Shown here one piece after another: positions 11,640 through 47,080 of a DNA stretch of 64,000 bases. A program made the position numbers and the translations under genes. The notes under the pieces are model-generated. The model had not been told where the DNA came from. It did not search any database and saw nothing but the letters and a program-made list of their open reading frames with translations. This DNA is from Nectonema munidae. Lineage: Eukaryota; Nematomorpha; Nectonematoida; Nectonematidae. Each line of letters begins with the position of its first letter. The stretch's first letter is position 1. The DNA lies in contig JAUIRK010000785.1 in assembly GCA_030549495.1 (NCBI GenBank), positions 1 to 64,000 on the forward strand, written 5' to 3'.

Positions 11640-12960
11640 AAACGCATAATATTTTAGGACTTATTTTTCACATTTATCATTTGAAAATACCTATAAGTAA
11701 ATATCAAATTTGCGGTTTACTTTTAAAAATGGTCTCCAAAAACATTACTTTAAATTTTACATTAAATATATACTTTATACTAAATTGGCCATGCTGGTTT
11801 CATTTATGGACTAAATTTTTGGATCTAGGATTTTAAGATACCTATAAATATCAGGTATCAATCAAATTTGCTGTTTAGTTCTAAAAAAATTTCTCCAAAA
11901 ATATTGATTCATATTTTACATGAAATATATGTTTTTATACCAAATCGCCCATGCTGATTTCATTTTTGGACACATTTTTCGTATTTAGAGTTTTTTAAAT
12001 ATCTGTCTGTGTCAATCAAATTGACGGTTTACGTCTGAAAACTATCTCCAAGAATATTCTCCCTAATTGTACATTAAATATAATAATAATTAATAAAAAT
12101 TTTATTTTTGAACGAAAAAACAAGATTTTTGTGTTCACAATTCTAAAAAAAGGGAACAAATTATTGGATATAATATGGGAAATAATCCGCTACTGAAACC
12201 CTGAAATATATGTTTTTATAATTTTATTTCTGAAATCAGTTTTTGCATTTAGAGGCTTTAAAATATCTGTCAGTGTAAATCAAATTTGCAGTTTAAGTCT
12301 GAAAACAATCTCCACAAATATTCAGTCTAATTTTAGATGAAATATATGTTTTAAACCAAATCAACCATGATAGTTTTATTTATGGACTAATTTTTTGCTT
12401 TTAAGGTTTGAAATATCTGAATGCTTCAATTAGATTTGGGGTTTACTTCTAGATACTGTCTTCAAAAAAATAAAATATCTGTATCATTTATAAAATAGAG
12501 AAATTTAAATAAAACAAATTTTTTTGTGCAAAGTAAACTTTATTAAGGCAAATATTTTCGGTTCAATCACGAACCTTTATCAAGCAAATTGTGATAAATT
12601 AGTTGGAAGTCAAACAAAAAAAGGGTGTCAATGTGAATGCGTGGAGAATTCTTTTGGTATTATAAAACTTTATGGATGACTTCGTTGTAGAAACTCCCAA
12701 AACTTTTTCTTCAACGATTCTTGCTTTTTTTAGTACTTCTGTACTGTATAAGTTTTTAATATGTTTGAAAATCGAATTCGGTTTGTATCAAATAAAATAT
12801 CTTTTTCTATACCAAATCGGCAATGCTTATTTTATTTCTGTCCTACATTTTGTCTAATACGATTAAAAAATATCTGGAAGTGGCAATTGATTATGCGATG
12901 TATGCCTAAAAATCAGTTATGTAAAATTTTTTCAAAAAATCTTAATATATTAATTATATG
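11640..12960. repeat. degenerate tandem repeat, unit about 155 bp
   Basis: The anchor caaatttgcggttta recurs at about 11705, 11863, 12017, 12281 and 12431. A second anchor (accaaatcgcccatgctgattt) recurs in the same register, with a sixth copy near 12805. Spacing is 150-158 bp except where extra sequence interrupts the array (about 12060-12190 and 12470-12760). Copies are diverged. No coding function is apparent. Confidence 0.65.
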
Positions 12961-14080
12961 GTAAAATTATTTTTTTGTATACTTTGGCCTATAATACTTT
13001 CTTGAGTATGAAATATTTATTAAAAATCAAAAAATGTATTATAAAATCTTTTCAAGATTAGTATGAGAGAAGAAAGTAACCTGAAAACTAATTGAAAAGA
13101 GAACGTGTGATCAAAAGAAATCATTTAAAATAATATGTATCTTAACCAAATGGAAGATCTACCATGTTCTAATAAACTAGGAAGTGGTGTAATGATCTAA
13201 TATTGGATGCTTAAAAATGTTTTTGACCGTGAAAAAGAAGTTCCTCTTTTACAAATGAAAAATCTTTAAATCTATAGCTTATCACCTCGGATTATAATTA
13301 TCATTTAACTAAGAATGGTAGGAAAACTGAAAATTTTAAATAGGTCAGAGTTATCAAAAATCGCATAGATTCCAATATGGAAGAATTTAGTCACTAACAA
13401 GATATTTTTTTAATTAAATTGAATTTGTCCATCTTTTTTCTTTTGTGTGAAAGAGATAATCTTTTAGATGAAGAAGGTGGGAATTTTTTGTAATTGAACT
13501 ATGAACATCACGAATGATTCTTCAGAAAAAAATTCTTGAACTCGGATTGGTTGACAAATATTCATGTTGAATATCTCTTCATATCACCTGATAATAAAAT
13601 ACAGGATACTGATAAAAAAGCCTAAGATCATCATTAAGATTCTTTAATCAGAATGCTTTGAGAGAGGAAAAAATCTATTCAAATTAAATTCTTAAAAAAG
13701 TTTTTTCAAACACACATTGAAGAAAATAAATTTTTAATGAAAATCAAAAAAGCTATCAAAAAAGGATCATCATAGAATTAATAGCAAAATTATGTAAGGT
13801 AAAATATAGAAGAAATGATCTAGAGACTACCAACTTATAACGAATTTGTAGTGAAAATAATGGAAGTTCTATCGAGATACCTAATTTACTGATAAATGAA
13901 ATATTTTGAGTGAATTAAACACCTAAAGTTGGTTTATTAAATAAATAAAGAAAATAATTACCAGAGAAATACTTCAAGTAGAATTTATTTTGAAGATTAT
14001 ATATTTTACATTGATTTATAGGTTTAATCATTTTTGACAGGTTTTATTGATTTCATAAAAAATGAATATCAACATTAAAT
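12961..14080. other. AT-rich stretch, no recognisable gene
   Basis: Base composition between 13130 and 13960 hints at decayed coding sequence, but no frame stays open and no family motif is visible. Confidence 0.4.
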
Positions 14081-14089
14081 TCTACATAC

Positions 14090-14275
14090 ATGAAAATGAT
14101 TATATCGGCCACCTCTTTAAATCGAACGATTTTTAGAAGTACGGTTTTTTTCTATATCGTTTTTGGTTTAATTGATGTTCTCCAATTCGACCACCTCTCT
14201 ATTCCGTACACCGACCTCTTAAAACTCTCTCAATTTATTGATCCAACCTCTCTAAAACAATCATCTTACAAATGA
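14090..14275. mobile_element. possible pogo/Tigger subterminal fragment
   Basis: Repeated phrases such as GACCACCTCTCTATTCCG and CGGCCACCTCTTTAAATCGA resemble the subterminal 'vacant row' sequences of pogo/Tigger transposons. No transposase or terminal repeat is attached. Confidence 0.35.
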
Positions 14276-14439
14276 TGAGAACAACAGAGTGAATAAAGAA
14301 TGTTAGGAATGTGTGATAAATCATCAAAATCAAGTTTTGAATTTTTGTATGACTCCAAACTCTTTGGTGTATAAAGTTTGAACCACTTTTTTTTTCAAAG
14401 GTTCTTAGAAAATCTGAATCCGTATTTAAACAAAAGCTT

Positions 14440-14690
14440 TATAACCAAATCTTTTTGGCTTAATCCTCATTGCTTGTTTAATCCCAGATCCAACAATTTT
14501 CGCTTCACTTTTGAGCATATTACGTGAAAATTTTGAAACATCATTTTCCTTAGCACATTCATCATCGACCGAATCTTCATCAGTTTCAAAATTCTTTGAG
14601 GCGTAATATAAAGAGATGCTTCCTCATCGGGATTAATAATTAAATCAAGCGCTTCATTTAATTGACGGTTGATTCTTTATTCCATTAAAT
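14440..14690 (-). pseudogene. internally deleted piggyBac-type relic
   Basis: On the minus strand a short acidic segment resembles the N-terminal acidic region of PGBD-like transposases (FETDEDSVDDECAKEND). It is followed by KIVGSGIKQAMRIKPKRFG; the KPxRFGYK part is normally found next to the catalytic core. The intervening domain appears deleted. Confidence 0.4.
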
Positions 14691-14699
14691 TTCAAAAAT

Positions 14700-16139
14700 A
14701 GAAAATTTGTAAGTGACAAAACAAAAGATAAAAAAGCTTTGACTCCTAAATTTGCAACAATAAAAAATTAAATAAACTGGGAAAACACTTAATAATTTAA
14801 CTATCTCGTTTCTTCAGCATAGAAATTGCGGCCTCGGTAAACCGTGCACTTAACAGGAGTTGCTTAAGAATAAAAATTTTGAAAAAAATAACGAATTTTC
14901 AGAAGAAATTCAAAAAGAGAATTAAAATTTTTGATTAGATTTTATTATATTTTATTAATTAATCATTCGATTTTTATTTTTTTAATTAAATTTAAGTTTA
15001 GGAGGGAAAAAACAATGAATCAAAAGAATATTATGAGAAATATCAAACATCTTAATTATGATAGACTAAAACGTGTTAAATGTAGACTTGATTAATTAGC
15101 TTAACACACTAGCTTATTTACTATATTTTTTTAATATTAATCTATGAAGAAACTTGAAGTAAAACTGAAAAGTACCTGTTGGAAATGTCTAGAAACTAAT
15201 TCAACAAATATCTGGAATCGAAATAATCGAATGAGATGTTGCATTAAAATTTGGGGTTTAAACAATGTAATAATTGGTGCCTATTAAGGAATTGATTATT
15301 AAATTAAGTGAACAAGTATATGTCTAAAATTAACAACAGGCTAGATTAAATTAAAATATTATAGAACACCAAATAACTAATATATTATAATTTATATCTA
15401 CAATATGAATATATGTAATACTGATATAATGCAACAAAAATATAAAGCATGGCAAAATTAAATTATATTATGGCAGAAATAAAATGATGAATGTTATTTA
15501 GTGCTGGCATATATTGAAAATTTAGCTTCACATCAACAACATATGAGTTGTATTGAAATGAAAATATTCTGCTATCACTTAGAAAATTTTTGTATTTTAC
15601 GTATTTTTTTTGCATCTACTATAAAAATATTTAGATAAAAGAAAAATTTATAAAAAAAAATAACGCTATTACTCACATTAATATTCATGTTTAAATTCTA
15701 TAGTTTAGTTTTGTATGGTACCAAATTAAAAGCATATATTTATGTATATGGTAGTCTGCTAAGCCTTTTTAAATCATCTTGATCTCCACTGTGGTTTTAC
15801 CAAACCACTGGTGTGTATTTAATTAACTTAAAATATTGCCCATTTGGAGCCCCTAACTTCTCAAAAAACACTAACATAACGTATTACATAGGATACTTTT
15901 AGTCTAGTTAAATTAATACATCCGTTTAATACTCATTTAAAATAAAGTATACTACTTCAAAACATTTTTCTCCATCTATACATTTATACCCCATTATACT
16001 TTCACTTCTTCAGTATTTCATTTTGCAACTTGAAAACGGTGTTGGTTGTACACCGAAATTAATTGTTCGAATAAAGATTATTTTCCAAAACTATTCGTGT
16101 TATCTCAATATTTTTCAATTTTACTTCAAAAGAGTTAAT
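14700..16139. other. AT-rich noncoding stretch 3' of the formin gene
   Basis: No open frame, element end or repeat could be recognised in this 1.4-kb stretch. Confidence 0.5.
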
Positions 16140-16145
16140 TTTATT
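16140..16145 (-). promoter_or_regulatory. candidate polyadenylation signal of the formin gene
   Basis: AATAAA on the minus strand lies about 140 nt after the formin stop codon at 16287. In such AT-rich DNA this hexamer is common, so the assignment rests on position. Confidence 0.4.
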
Positions 16146-16286
16146 CACAAAAATATTATTATATAAATATATAATGGTGAAAAAAATTAATAAATTAAAC
16201 GAAACCACGCTGTAATTCAAAATTAAAGCTTTCAACCAAACAAACTAGGATTATTAAGGCTGGATTTGTTAGGCGGCGTTAGTAGA

Positions 16287-40301
<24,015 letters not shown>

Positions 40302-40442
40302 CTAAACAAAAACTTCTGGTCGTAGCTCTACTTGACATACTTAATTGCATTTTAAAATTGATAACTTTTCATGTATGTAAACACAAGAAGATATCATTTT
40401 TACCTGCTATTCTTCTTACGTCTACTCATCAAACTAAGATAC

Positions 40443-40504
40443 TTGAGTGCATAGAATATGTAAGATAGCACTTGACATAACATCAGCTACCCCCATAACG
40501 ATGC
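40443..40504 (-). CDS. weak candidate upstream formin exon
   Basis: It is 62 nt between an aaataaag acceptor and a GTATCT donor. Its phase would link the exon at 44892-44952 to the one at 40301. The peptide (VADVMSSAILHILCTQ) is helix-like, but the acceptor lacks a pyrimidine tract, so this could be chance. Confidence 0.25.
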
Positions 40505-40843
40505 CTTTATTTGTTTGTGGAGATTATTTTTTTCAGGAACTATTTTGCTCTTCCTACAATAAAAAACTGAACAATTCTCTCTGCACTTTTCATAATCGTT
40601 GTGAATAAATTTTAATTCTAAATCATAATAAATTTTTTTCTAATCTTCGCTAGTTCAGTATTTAAATCTTTATAAATACTATTTTAGAACTAAAAAGATA
40701 AATAGATAACTTCTATTATTATGTATAATCATCGGTTCAACGAGGGAGAAGGCAACGGACGCGTTCTGCTCCTCCAAAGATGAAGGAAGAACTTTTAATG
40801 AGAAAATCAAAAACATAATACTTGATTAAAACAAATCCTATTA

Positions 40844-42014
40844 CAGTAGAACCCTGTTATAGCGGGCATTGATATTAAGCGCACTCGGATTTAAAGCGGT
40901 AGAAACATGACCTCCAAATTAATAAGTTTACACCATTTACTGAGTATTATGGCAAAACCAAAAAAATTCTTTTCTTTTGAAATAAAAAAACTACTTAAAG
41001 AAAATTACTGAAATAATGCACGATAAAATAGACTCTTCTTGGAAGTAGTGGATCGTTATATCTTTTTCAAAAATGTCAATAAATAAGTTCTGTTAAAGTT
41101 TCTTGTAAAGCTCGATATGCTGATACAAATGGAGGAAAAAAATTTATGCAGCTTTTTCAAAATACTTAATGAAAGATCTACCACTTGGACAGATCTACAC
41201 CGCCGATGAGACAGCACTTTATTATAAAATCTTACCAGAAAAAACTTTTGCTTGTAAAAATGATGTAAAAAACTTAAAGGTTATAAACAAATTAAGGACT
41301 GCATAACTCAAACTTTTGTTTTGCTGGAACAAAACTGGTAATCATAAGCATCCATCCGTAAGTTAAAGTATCGTAAGGTTGGTTAGGTACTGTGTTTCGA
41401 TAACTCAAGGTCTTGGGTTCGATCCCGCATCAAGCCTACTTTCTCATAGTTCGATACAAGCGGCGCAATTATGCCTTCTCGATGAAAACACCCCAAGTTA
41501 CCTTTATCTTTGCCTTTTAATCTTTGTGCGTGTGCGTGCGTGTAAATCTCAGGTGTTTCAAGGATGCTAATATGAATACACTTTAATACAAAAACACTAT
41601 AAACGTTTAGATGACGTCAAGTGTATATGAAGTTTAGTTTCAGAAGTCATTTGTCTCAGAGTTTGAGGTCATGTGGTCCAAAAAATTCAGAAAAAGCTGT
41701 TCTTTAATCGACTACTGTCCATCTCACCCATCAATTCAAACATTGACTTCTTTGTATTCACAAATTAAAGCCTTTTTTTGCTACCTAATACTTCTAGTAA
41801 AATTCAACGGCTTAATCAAGGGATCATTTATAACTTTAAGAGAAATAACCGCACAGAACTAGTTAAAGAAATGATATATTCAAATTTAATCGTCGCTTCG
41901 TTTCTAAAGCAAATCGTCGCTTCGTTTCTAAAGCAAATTAGCCTCAAAGATGCCTTTTTCATTTCTGTAAAAGCATGGAACAGTGTAAAACAAGAAATCA
42001 TCAACAATTTCTAA
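40844..42014 (+). mobile_element. pogo/Tigger transposon relic, split by a SINE
   Basis: It starts after TA with CAGTAGAACCCTGTTATAGCGG, the known pogo/Tigger end. The DDE_1 transposase survives in two pieces: IYTADETALYYKILPEKTFA near 41192-41250 (first Asp) and, after the SINE, LIDYCPSHPSIQ with SSKIQRLNQGIIYNFKR. The third catalytic Asp of the family (PLDQGII) is Asn here. A 24-bp in-frame direct repeat (VASFLKQI twice) lies at 41890-41938. The N-terminal DNA-binding part and the right end are lost. Confidence 0.8.
41376..41517 (+). mobile_element. tRNA-derived SINE, best preserved copy
   Basis: The head reads TTGGTTAGGTAC, then GGTTCGATCCC, an intact B box, spaced as in a tRNA. Loop and arm sequence is closest to tRNA-Ile. 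The body has GGCGCAATTATGCCTTCTCG and an ACCTTTATCTTTGCC end. It interrupts the pogo relic between its two transposase pieces. Confidence 0.8.
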
Positions 42015-42049
42015 AAATCATAGCAAGTTTAGAAAAAAAGGATTTGTTA

Positions 42050-42175
42050 TTGTATTTTCAAATTAATAAATGTATATGTATTTTTGGTTTTGAAAGTAGA
42101 AGTATTTGTATTGTATTTGAAAAATTTGTTAGCGAGAGTATTTGTATTGAAATTCGAAATAAGTATTTGATCCAA
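42050..42175. mobile_element. possible hAT end fragment
   Basis: The stretch ends in AGTATTTGATCCAACCCTG, which reverse-complements to CAGGGTTGGATCAAATACT, a hAT-like terminus. ATTTGTATT-type repeats lie inward, as in such subterminal regions. No partner end was found. Confidence 0.4.
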
Positions 42176-42200
42176 CCCTGATATGAGCAGATTTTACGAA

Positions 42201-42550
42201 TGCGTTTGATTTAAAAGATACTTACAAATATTATGTTCAAAATAGGTATGTGTAAAGTTGTAAATATGAAATAAATTTACTTTTTTCATTGACCCGTTTA
42301 CGATCAGAATAATCAGACGATGTTGGTAAAGCAGACGATTTGTATTAAAAAACATTTGTAAACGCAGACGATCATTGCGTTTGATTTAAAAGATACTTAC
42401 AAATATTATGTTCAAAATAGGTATGTGTAAAGTTGTAAATATGAAATAAATTTACTTTTTTCATTGACCCGTTTACGATCAGAATAATCAGACGATGTTG
42501 GTAAAGCAGACGATTTGTATTAAAAAACATTTGTAAACGCAGACGATCAT
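42201..42550. repeat. exact tandem duplication, 2 x 175 bp
   Basis: Copies 42201-42375 and 42376-42550 look identical by eye. Each holds 92 bp of flank plus the left part of a MITE (from CCCGTTTACGATCAG). The duplication therefore happened after the MITE inserted. Confidence 0.9.
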
Positions 42551-42718
42551 ATTTTAATAAAGTCGACTATAGATGACTCTGGTCGTTAACCCTTTGAGGA
42601 CCAGAATTTAGAAGAATAATCGTCTGCTTTTTTTTCAATGGAATTTTGTATGTTGTAAACAGACGATTATTATTTCTTGGTACACCGGTGTCACACTAAG
42701 CCTCAAAGGGTTAACCGG
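42293..42718. mobile_element. piggyBac-type MITE, CCCGTTAACG subfamily, interrupted
   Basis: It begins CCCGTTTACGATCAG and ends CTGGTCGTTAACCGG, followed by TTAA. The internal ATCGTCTG/CAGACGAT motifs are as in its relatives. It is swollen by the 175-bp duplication and by another MITE (42590-42710) inserted at the TTAA within its own right terminal repeat. Confidence 0.7.
42590..42710. mobile_element. piggyBac-type MITE, CCCTTTGAGG subfamily
   Basis: The ends CCCTTTGAGG and CCTCAAAGGG are a perfect 10-bp inverted repeat, with TTAA on both sides (42586-42589 and 42711-42714). The inner arms AATAATCGTCTGC and CAGACGATTATT are also inverted. It is 121 bp and noncoding. Confidence 0.9.
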
Positions 42719-42722
42719 TTAA

Positions 42723-42850
42723 CCCGTTAACGACCAGAATAATCAGACGATATCTAATGTAAAGCAGAAGATTTGTATTAAAGAGCTTTGATAAACGCAG
42801 ACGATTTTATTTTTGTAAAGTCGACTATAGTCGACATGGGCGTTAACGGG
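42723..42850. mobile_element. piggyBac-type MITE, CCCGTTAACG subfamily
   Basis: The ends CCCGTTAACG and CGTTAACGGG are flanked by TTAA on both sides. It is 128 bp with repeated CAGACGAT-like motifs. It differs from the copy at 46945-47072 at two positions. Confidence 0.92.
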
Positions 42851-44012
42851 TTAATAAAGTTCAATTTATTGGCGATAGATTTAATCAAACAAGGCTTCCA
42901 TATATGTATAACGGTGTAATATGCAAAGCGGCTAAATGTGTTTCCTATTTTGTCCTTTCATAATATTAAAGGTTAACAATGGGCTTAAAGCACCAATGTT
43001 TTCCTTTCTCTATCTAATCTATTTAACACGCCACATCTTTTGATTAGTGCATAATTATATCAATTATATGGCATTAAATATAACTAAAAAACGGTATCTA
43101 GCATATAGGAGAATGCCTTCTTTGTCCTATCCTTATCTCCTACTCTCTTTTCTTTGTATATCTCTCCCCCTCTCTCAATGCTTATGATGGTTGTCTACGC
43201 TAAATTGTATCTTTTTTCCAAGATAGAAATTAGTTTTGGTTCAAAGCACCGTGATAAAGGTGCTATTCGCATAATCATATTTTAGCATGTTCTCTTATTG
43301 ATTCCTACGACAATAATGTATAAATTGAGTATAGACTTGGCATAATTATCATCATCACCAGATATAACATGTTATACGATAATTCTCGAAAGTTTCAAGG
43401 GGTCATGTTTCCTGTAATCATTTCGAGAACTGAGTAATATCATAAGATAGATTTAAAATATAAAATTAACGATCAAGCAATATTTATGGATTCATTGCCT
43501 CACTTTCGATACTCAATTCGAAATTGTAATTTTCTACAGTTATTCTCAAAACTTTCACCATATTGTTATTGTAATAAATATGACTTTGTAAATACACTTT
43601 AAAAAGACCATGAAATTATTGAAATCATAAAAAAGTTAATAGAAATGCTCATCCACAACGGATGACGACATAGTGGCCAAAAATGTATCCCTCTATTTAA
43701 TTTATTGAAAAATAGCATTCATTTCGGCCAGACTTCATGCTATTGCGAATTGTAACATTTTTAAAAATACACTTATAACGCAGTGATATTCACTTTCCCA
43801 CTGATTTTATATATCTCGGGTAAAATATTTTTAATTTTTCAAAACACACTATGAAAAGTTTAGAATGATGTAACTCAACAGAAATCAACGGATGTTTGAG
43901 TATTCACCGTTCCAGCTTTTATTGTGGTCTGAACACTCTAAATAATTTTCTTTCTACTTCCATTAAATCTTCAACTGAAAAACTTATAATTGTGAAGTTT
44001 CTAATTTTTCAT

Positions 44013-44400
44013 TATCATTGTTTCTCCGTTTGAAAATTTCATTTCTTTGAAAGACACAATTATATATTGAATCAAAATAAAATACTAAAAAGATAAATGT
44101 ACCGTGCGATTTTTTCTTAGAAAAGACACAATTAAGCAGCTTTATCGAACTATAACACCTTGAGTTATCGAATCCAGCATCTAACCAACCCTACTCACGC
44201 CCCCTATGTAAGGTACATTCTCTTCTCATTTAGCAATTTCGTTTCATTAAAAGACACAATTTGTACATTGAATAAATTAATAAAACACAAAAACCATGTA
44301 AGAATCATTGTCTGTTCCCTTTGGCATTTCATTTCCTTAAAAGACACACTTGTATATTGAATTAATAAAATTCTCAAAATCGTATGATCCATTGTCTCGC
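44013..44400. repeat. local array of a diverged repeat unit of about 85-90 bp
   Basis: Three and a half units share the phrase CATTTCCTTAAAAGACACA followed by TTGTATATTGAATtAATAAAA, starting near 44017, 44218, 44305 and 44388. SINEs interrupt or abut the array at 44099 and 44407. A further copy lies near 53770. Confidence 0.65.
44099..44203 (-). mobile_element. tRNA-derived SINE copy lacking the B box
   Basis: Head (GGTTGGTTAGATGCTGG) and body are present, but about 35 bp carrying the B box and adjacent sequence are missing. Confidence 0.65.
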
Positions 44401-44406
44401 CATTTG

Positions 44407-44540
44407 GTAAAGATAAGGTAAAGGTGCCGTGGGGTGTTTTCATCAAGAAGACACATTACGCCGCTTGTATAGAACTATGAAGAAAGTAGGCCCAAGACCT
44501 TGAGTTATCATATCCAGCATCTAACCATCCTTAGTCCCGT
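44407..44540 (-). mobile_element. tRNA-derived SINE copy lacking the B box
   Basis: It has the same structure. The short segment with the GATCGAACC complement of the B box is deleted, so the internal Pol III promoter is incomplete. Confidence 0.65.
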
Positions 44541-44891
44541 CCCCATAACAGTTTTTGAGCAATACAGACTCAAACTGGTTACCAATTAAAAAGTTCAATT
44601 ACTTGGAAATATTTTTGTCTCGCCTCGTTCAAATATTCAGAAAAGTTTATTTTAGAAAATAATAATATATAATCTCGCCCAGAGATAAATTTTCTTCTAG
44701 ATCTGCTCCTGTGTCGTAGTTACACGAAATGGTGAAAAAATCAAATGCAGTAGGAAAAGAAAAGGCTTTGCTTAAAAATAGCGACAATTTCAAAATGTTT
44801 GCAGACTTAAAATTTAGAAATGCGACATTTTAGATGTTGCGACGTAAAATTTAGGGAGGGGCGGGTAGAAAGAATAAAAGCGTGATTTTAC

Positions 44892-44952
44892 CTGAAAGAA
44901 CTTCGTCAATGAACTTATGATCTTGGAGTGGGTGATCAGTGCTCATCTTCAT
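44892..44952 (-). CDS. candidate start exon, possibly of the formin gene
   Basis: An ATG at 44952 with an in-frame TAA 15 nt upstream opens 20 codons (MKMSTDHPLQDHKFIDEVLS), ending at a CAG/GTAAAA donor. The HKFIDEVLS end faintly resembles the early DID helix before GGLDLL. Link to the next certain exon (40301) is unresolved. Confidence 0.35.
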
Positions 44953-46944
44953 AATACTCTTTACTTATTTGTTTTTTTCTCTTTTAAGCATCGCATGAAA
45001 AAGTGAAAGGTGGAAAGGAAGCATCGTGTGTAGCCGTTGTGCTGTCGTTGATGTTCTTTTTATAGGAGTTTTGATATCTAAATTAATGCGAATTTTTAAT
45101 GCATGCAAATTTACAACATAAGATGATCAAATGACAACAAAAGCTGCTTAATATTCTCAAAGAGTTTCCAAAAATTATGGACATCATGCTCTCTATACAA
45201 TAGGACGCATGAGAAAAGGTGTTCTTATCTATCATTTGTTTACTTATAAGATATGCTTGACTGAAACTTCGCATCAAACTTATGTAGTGTGTTTTCTATT
45301 TCATGATTATTGCACACATTTACAAAGACAACTATATAGATAAAATATCCCATCCTTTCATTATAATATTTCTGAGATTAAGAAATGGGCGAAGAATATA
45401 TAATATCAAAACTCCCATTTTTGTTTATCCTTGAATTCTGAATTAATAGATTAGAAGTCGCGACCAAGCCATATCTTTTACGTAAAAGTAATAAAAAGCA
45501 ACCTTGCCATCTTGAGAAGGGCCAATAAGAGAGTGATGTTTACTTAAAGTTTATATCTCATAACAGTCTTGATGTTATACTACTACTATATGCGAATAGA
45601 AAAGGAATTTCTCGTCTATCTTGAAAATAAGAGGGAGTAATCTACCCATAACGATGCGTCAACTACCATACTTTCCAAATCCTGCCAGAAGAAAAAAGCA
45701 AAACTCTGTTTCACAGCTTCACAATATCCAGAGAATGAATGTAACGGTTGAACGGATTTTAGAGTTGCCACATGTCGCTGTTTTTCAAAATACCGGATAT
45801 GTAAGAATCTCGATTATACTTCGAAAAATGACGTTTAAAAAATTTAGCTCTGAATATGAGTGAGCATTTCGCATTTTTAAGCTCATCTTTGTCATTTCTG
45901 GCTGATTACACTTATGACAACCCTACCATAATCCCTAATACCACTAGGAAATTTGTATCGTATTAGTTGTTTACACTAGTGCCATAGCACAAGTAAATTT
46001 TTTAAAAATACTTTATTATATAATTAATTGTATCATCCACCTCAACGAAAAATTTAAAATATCTATATTAATGCTCTTGCCTGCATAAATTAGTTTGCAT
46101 CTGGACATTCGTCCTTGAGGCGAAAAGGATGTAAATACAAAAAAGTGAAGTGTGAAAAAATTTGCATATATATACATTATACACACATATATATATATTC
46201 ATGGCATGGCGTTCAATTAAGATTTATTAATGGATATTTTCATATCAAAGTAGCACTATTAATTAAATGCATCTCAATATTCATAGGTGCAGTAATTTAT
46301 CAATAACATATCGATTCATTTATTTGTATATCAAGGCTTTGAATTTCATAGAGCTAGCAAAGATTGTAGGAAGCTGTTTTGTTTATCTGTGTCAATATGC
46401 TATTTCTAAAATAGCATAACCACCATTCCTCTTGTCTTGACTTAAAAATCGGATAAGTCATCTCGTTTCGTTGTGGAAAATCTAGTGAACATCTTTCTGC
46501 ATACAAGAAAATTCGATTTTCATAGCATGCTTAGCCATATTTAATAAACATATTAAATTTTTTAATATAAATACAATATATTTGTATTAGCATTTGATAA
46601 ACATATTTATAATTTTTGTTTCATTTAAACGTAGATCTTATTTTTGTAAATTAGCAAGTAAATAAAATAAATTTTATTCCTTTAATACTGAAATGAACTC
46701 TTCAAGAATAAATGATCAAGACAACCCTTGATCAAAAAAGCGCGTTCGCTTTTGAATTACTTCTACTGTCACATTGTTTACAAAAAAATTAAAAAAAACA
46801 TAAATGTAATTTTTGGTATAGCGAAGTCTAAAAATTAAACAAAATACTCCAAGAATAAACACCTATTTTTTTATCAATTGCATAATTGAAGTCAACTGTT
46901 AATTCTGGAACTGTTCAAAGTACTTAATTTTTCTTTTTTTTTAA
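44953..46944. other. no gene recognised
   Basis: AT-rich sequence upstream of the candidate start exon. A minus-strand open frame at 45083-45277 has a helical, hydrophobic sequence but no supporting splice phase or family match. Confidence 0.4.
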
Positions 46945-47072
46945 CCCGTTAACGACCACAATAATCAGACGATATCTAATGTAAAGCAGAAGATTTGTAT
47001 TAAAGAGCTCTGATAAACGCAGACGATTTTATTTTTGTAAAGTCGACTATAGTCGACATGGGCGTTAACGGG
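46945..47072. mobile_element. piggyBac-type MITE, CCCGTTAACG subfamily
   Basis: It is 128 bp between TTAA sites, with perfect CCCGTTAACG ends, and about 98% identical to 42723-42850. Confidence 0.92.
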
Positions 47073-47080
47073 TTAATTAA

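Noticed and set aside
41374-41450. Possible functional tRNA gene
   Set aside because: The A/B boxes belong to a repeated SINE with a long unrelated body; the acceptor stem does not close as in a real tRNA.
45083-45277. Minus-strand frame resembling an armadillo helix
   Set aside because: It lies upstream of the candidate start exon, lacks a fitting donor, and the similarity is weak.
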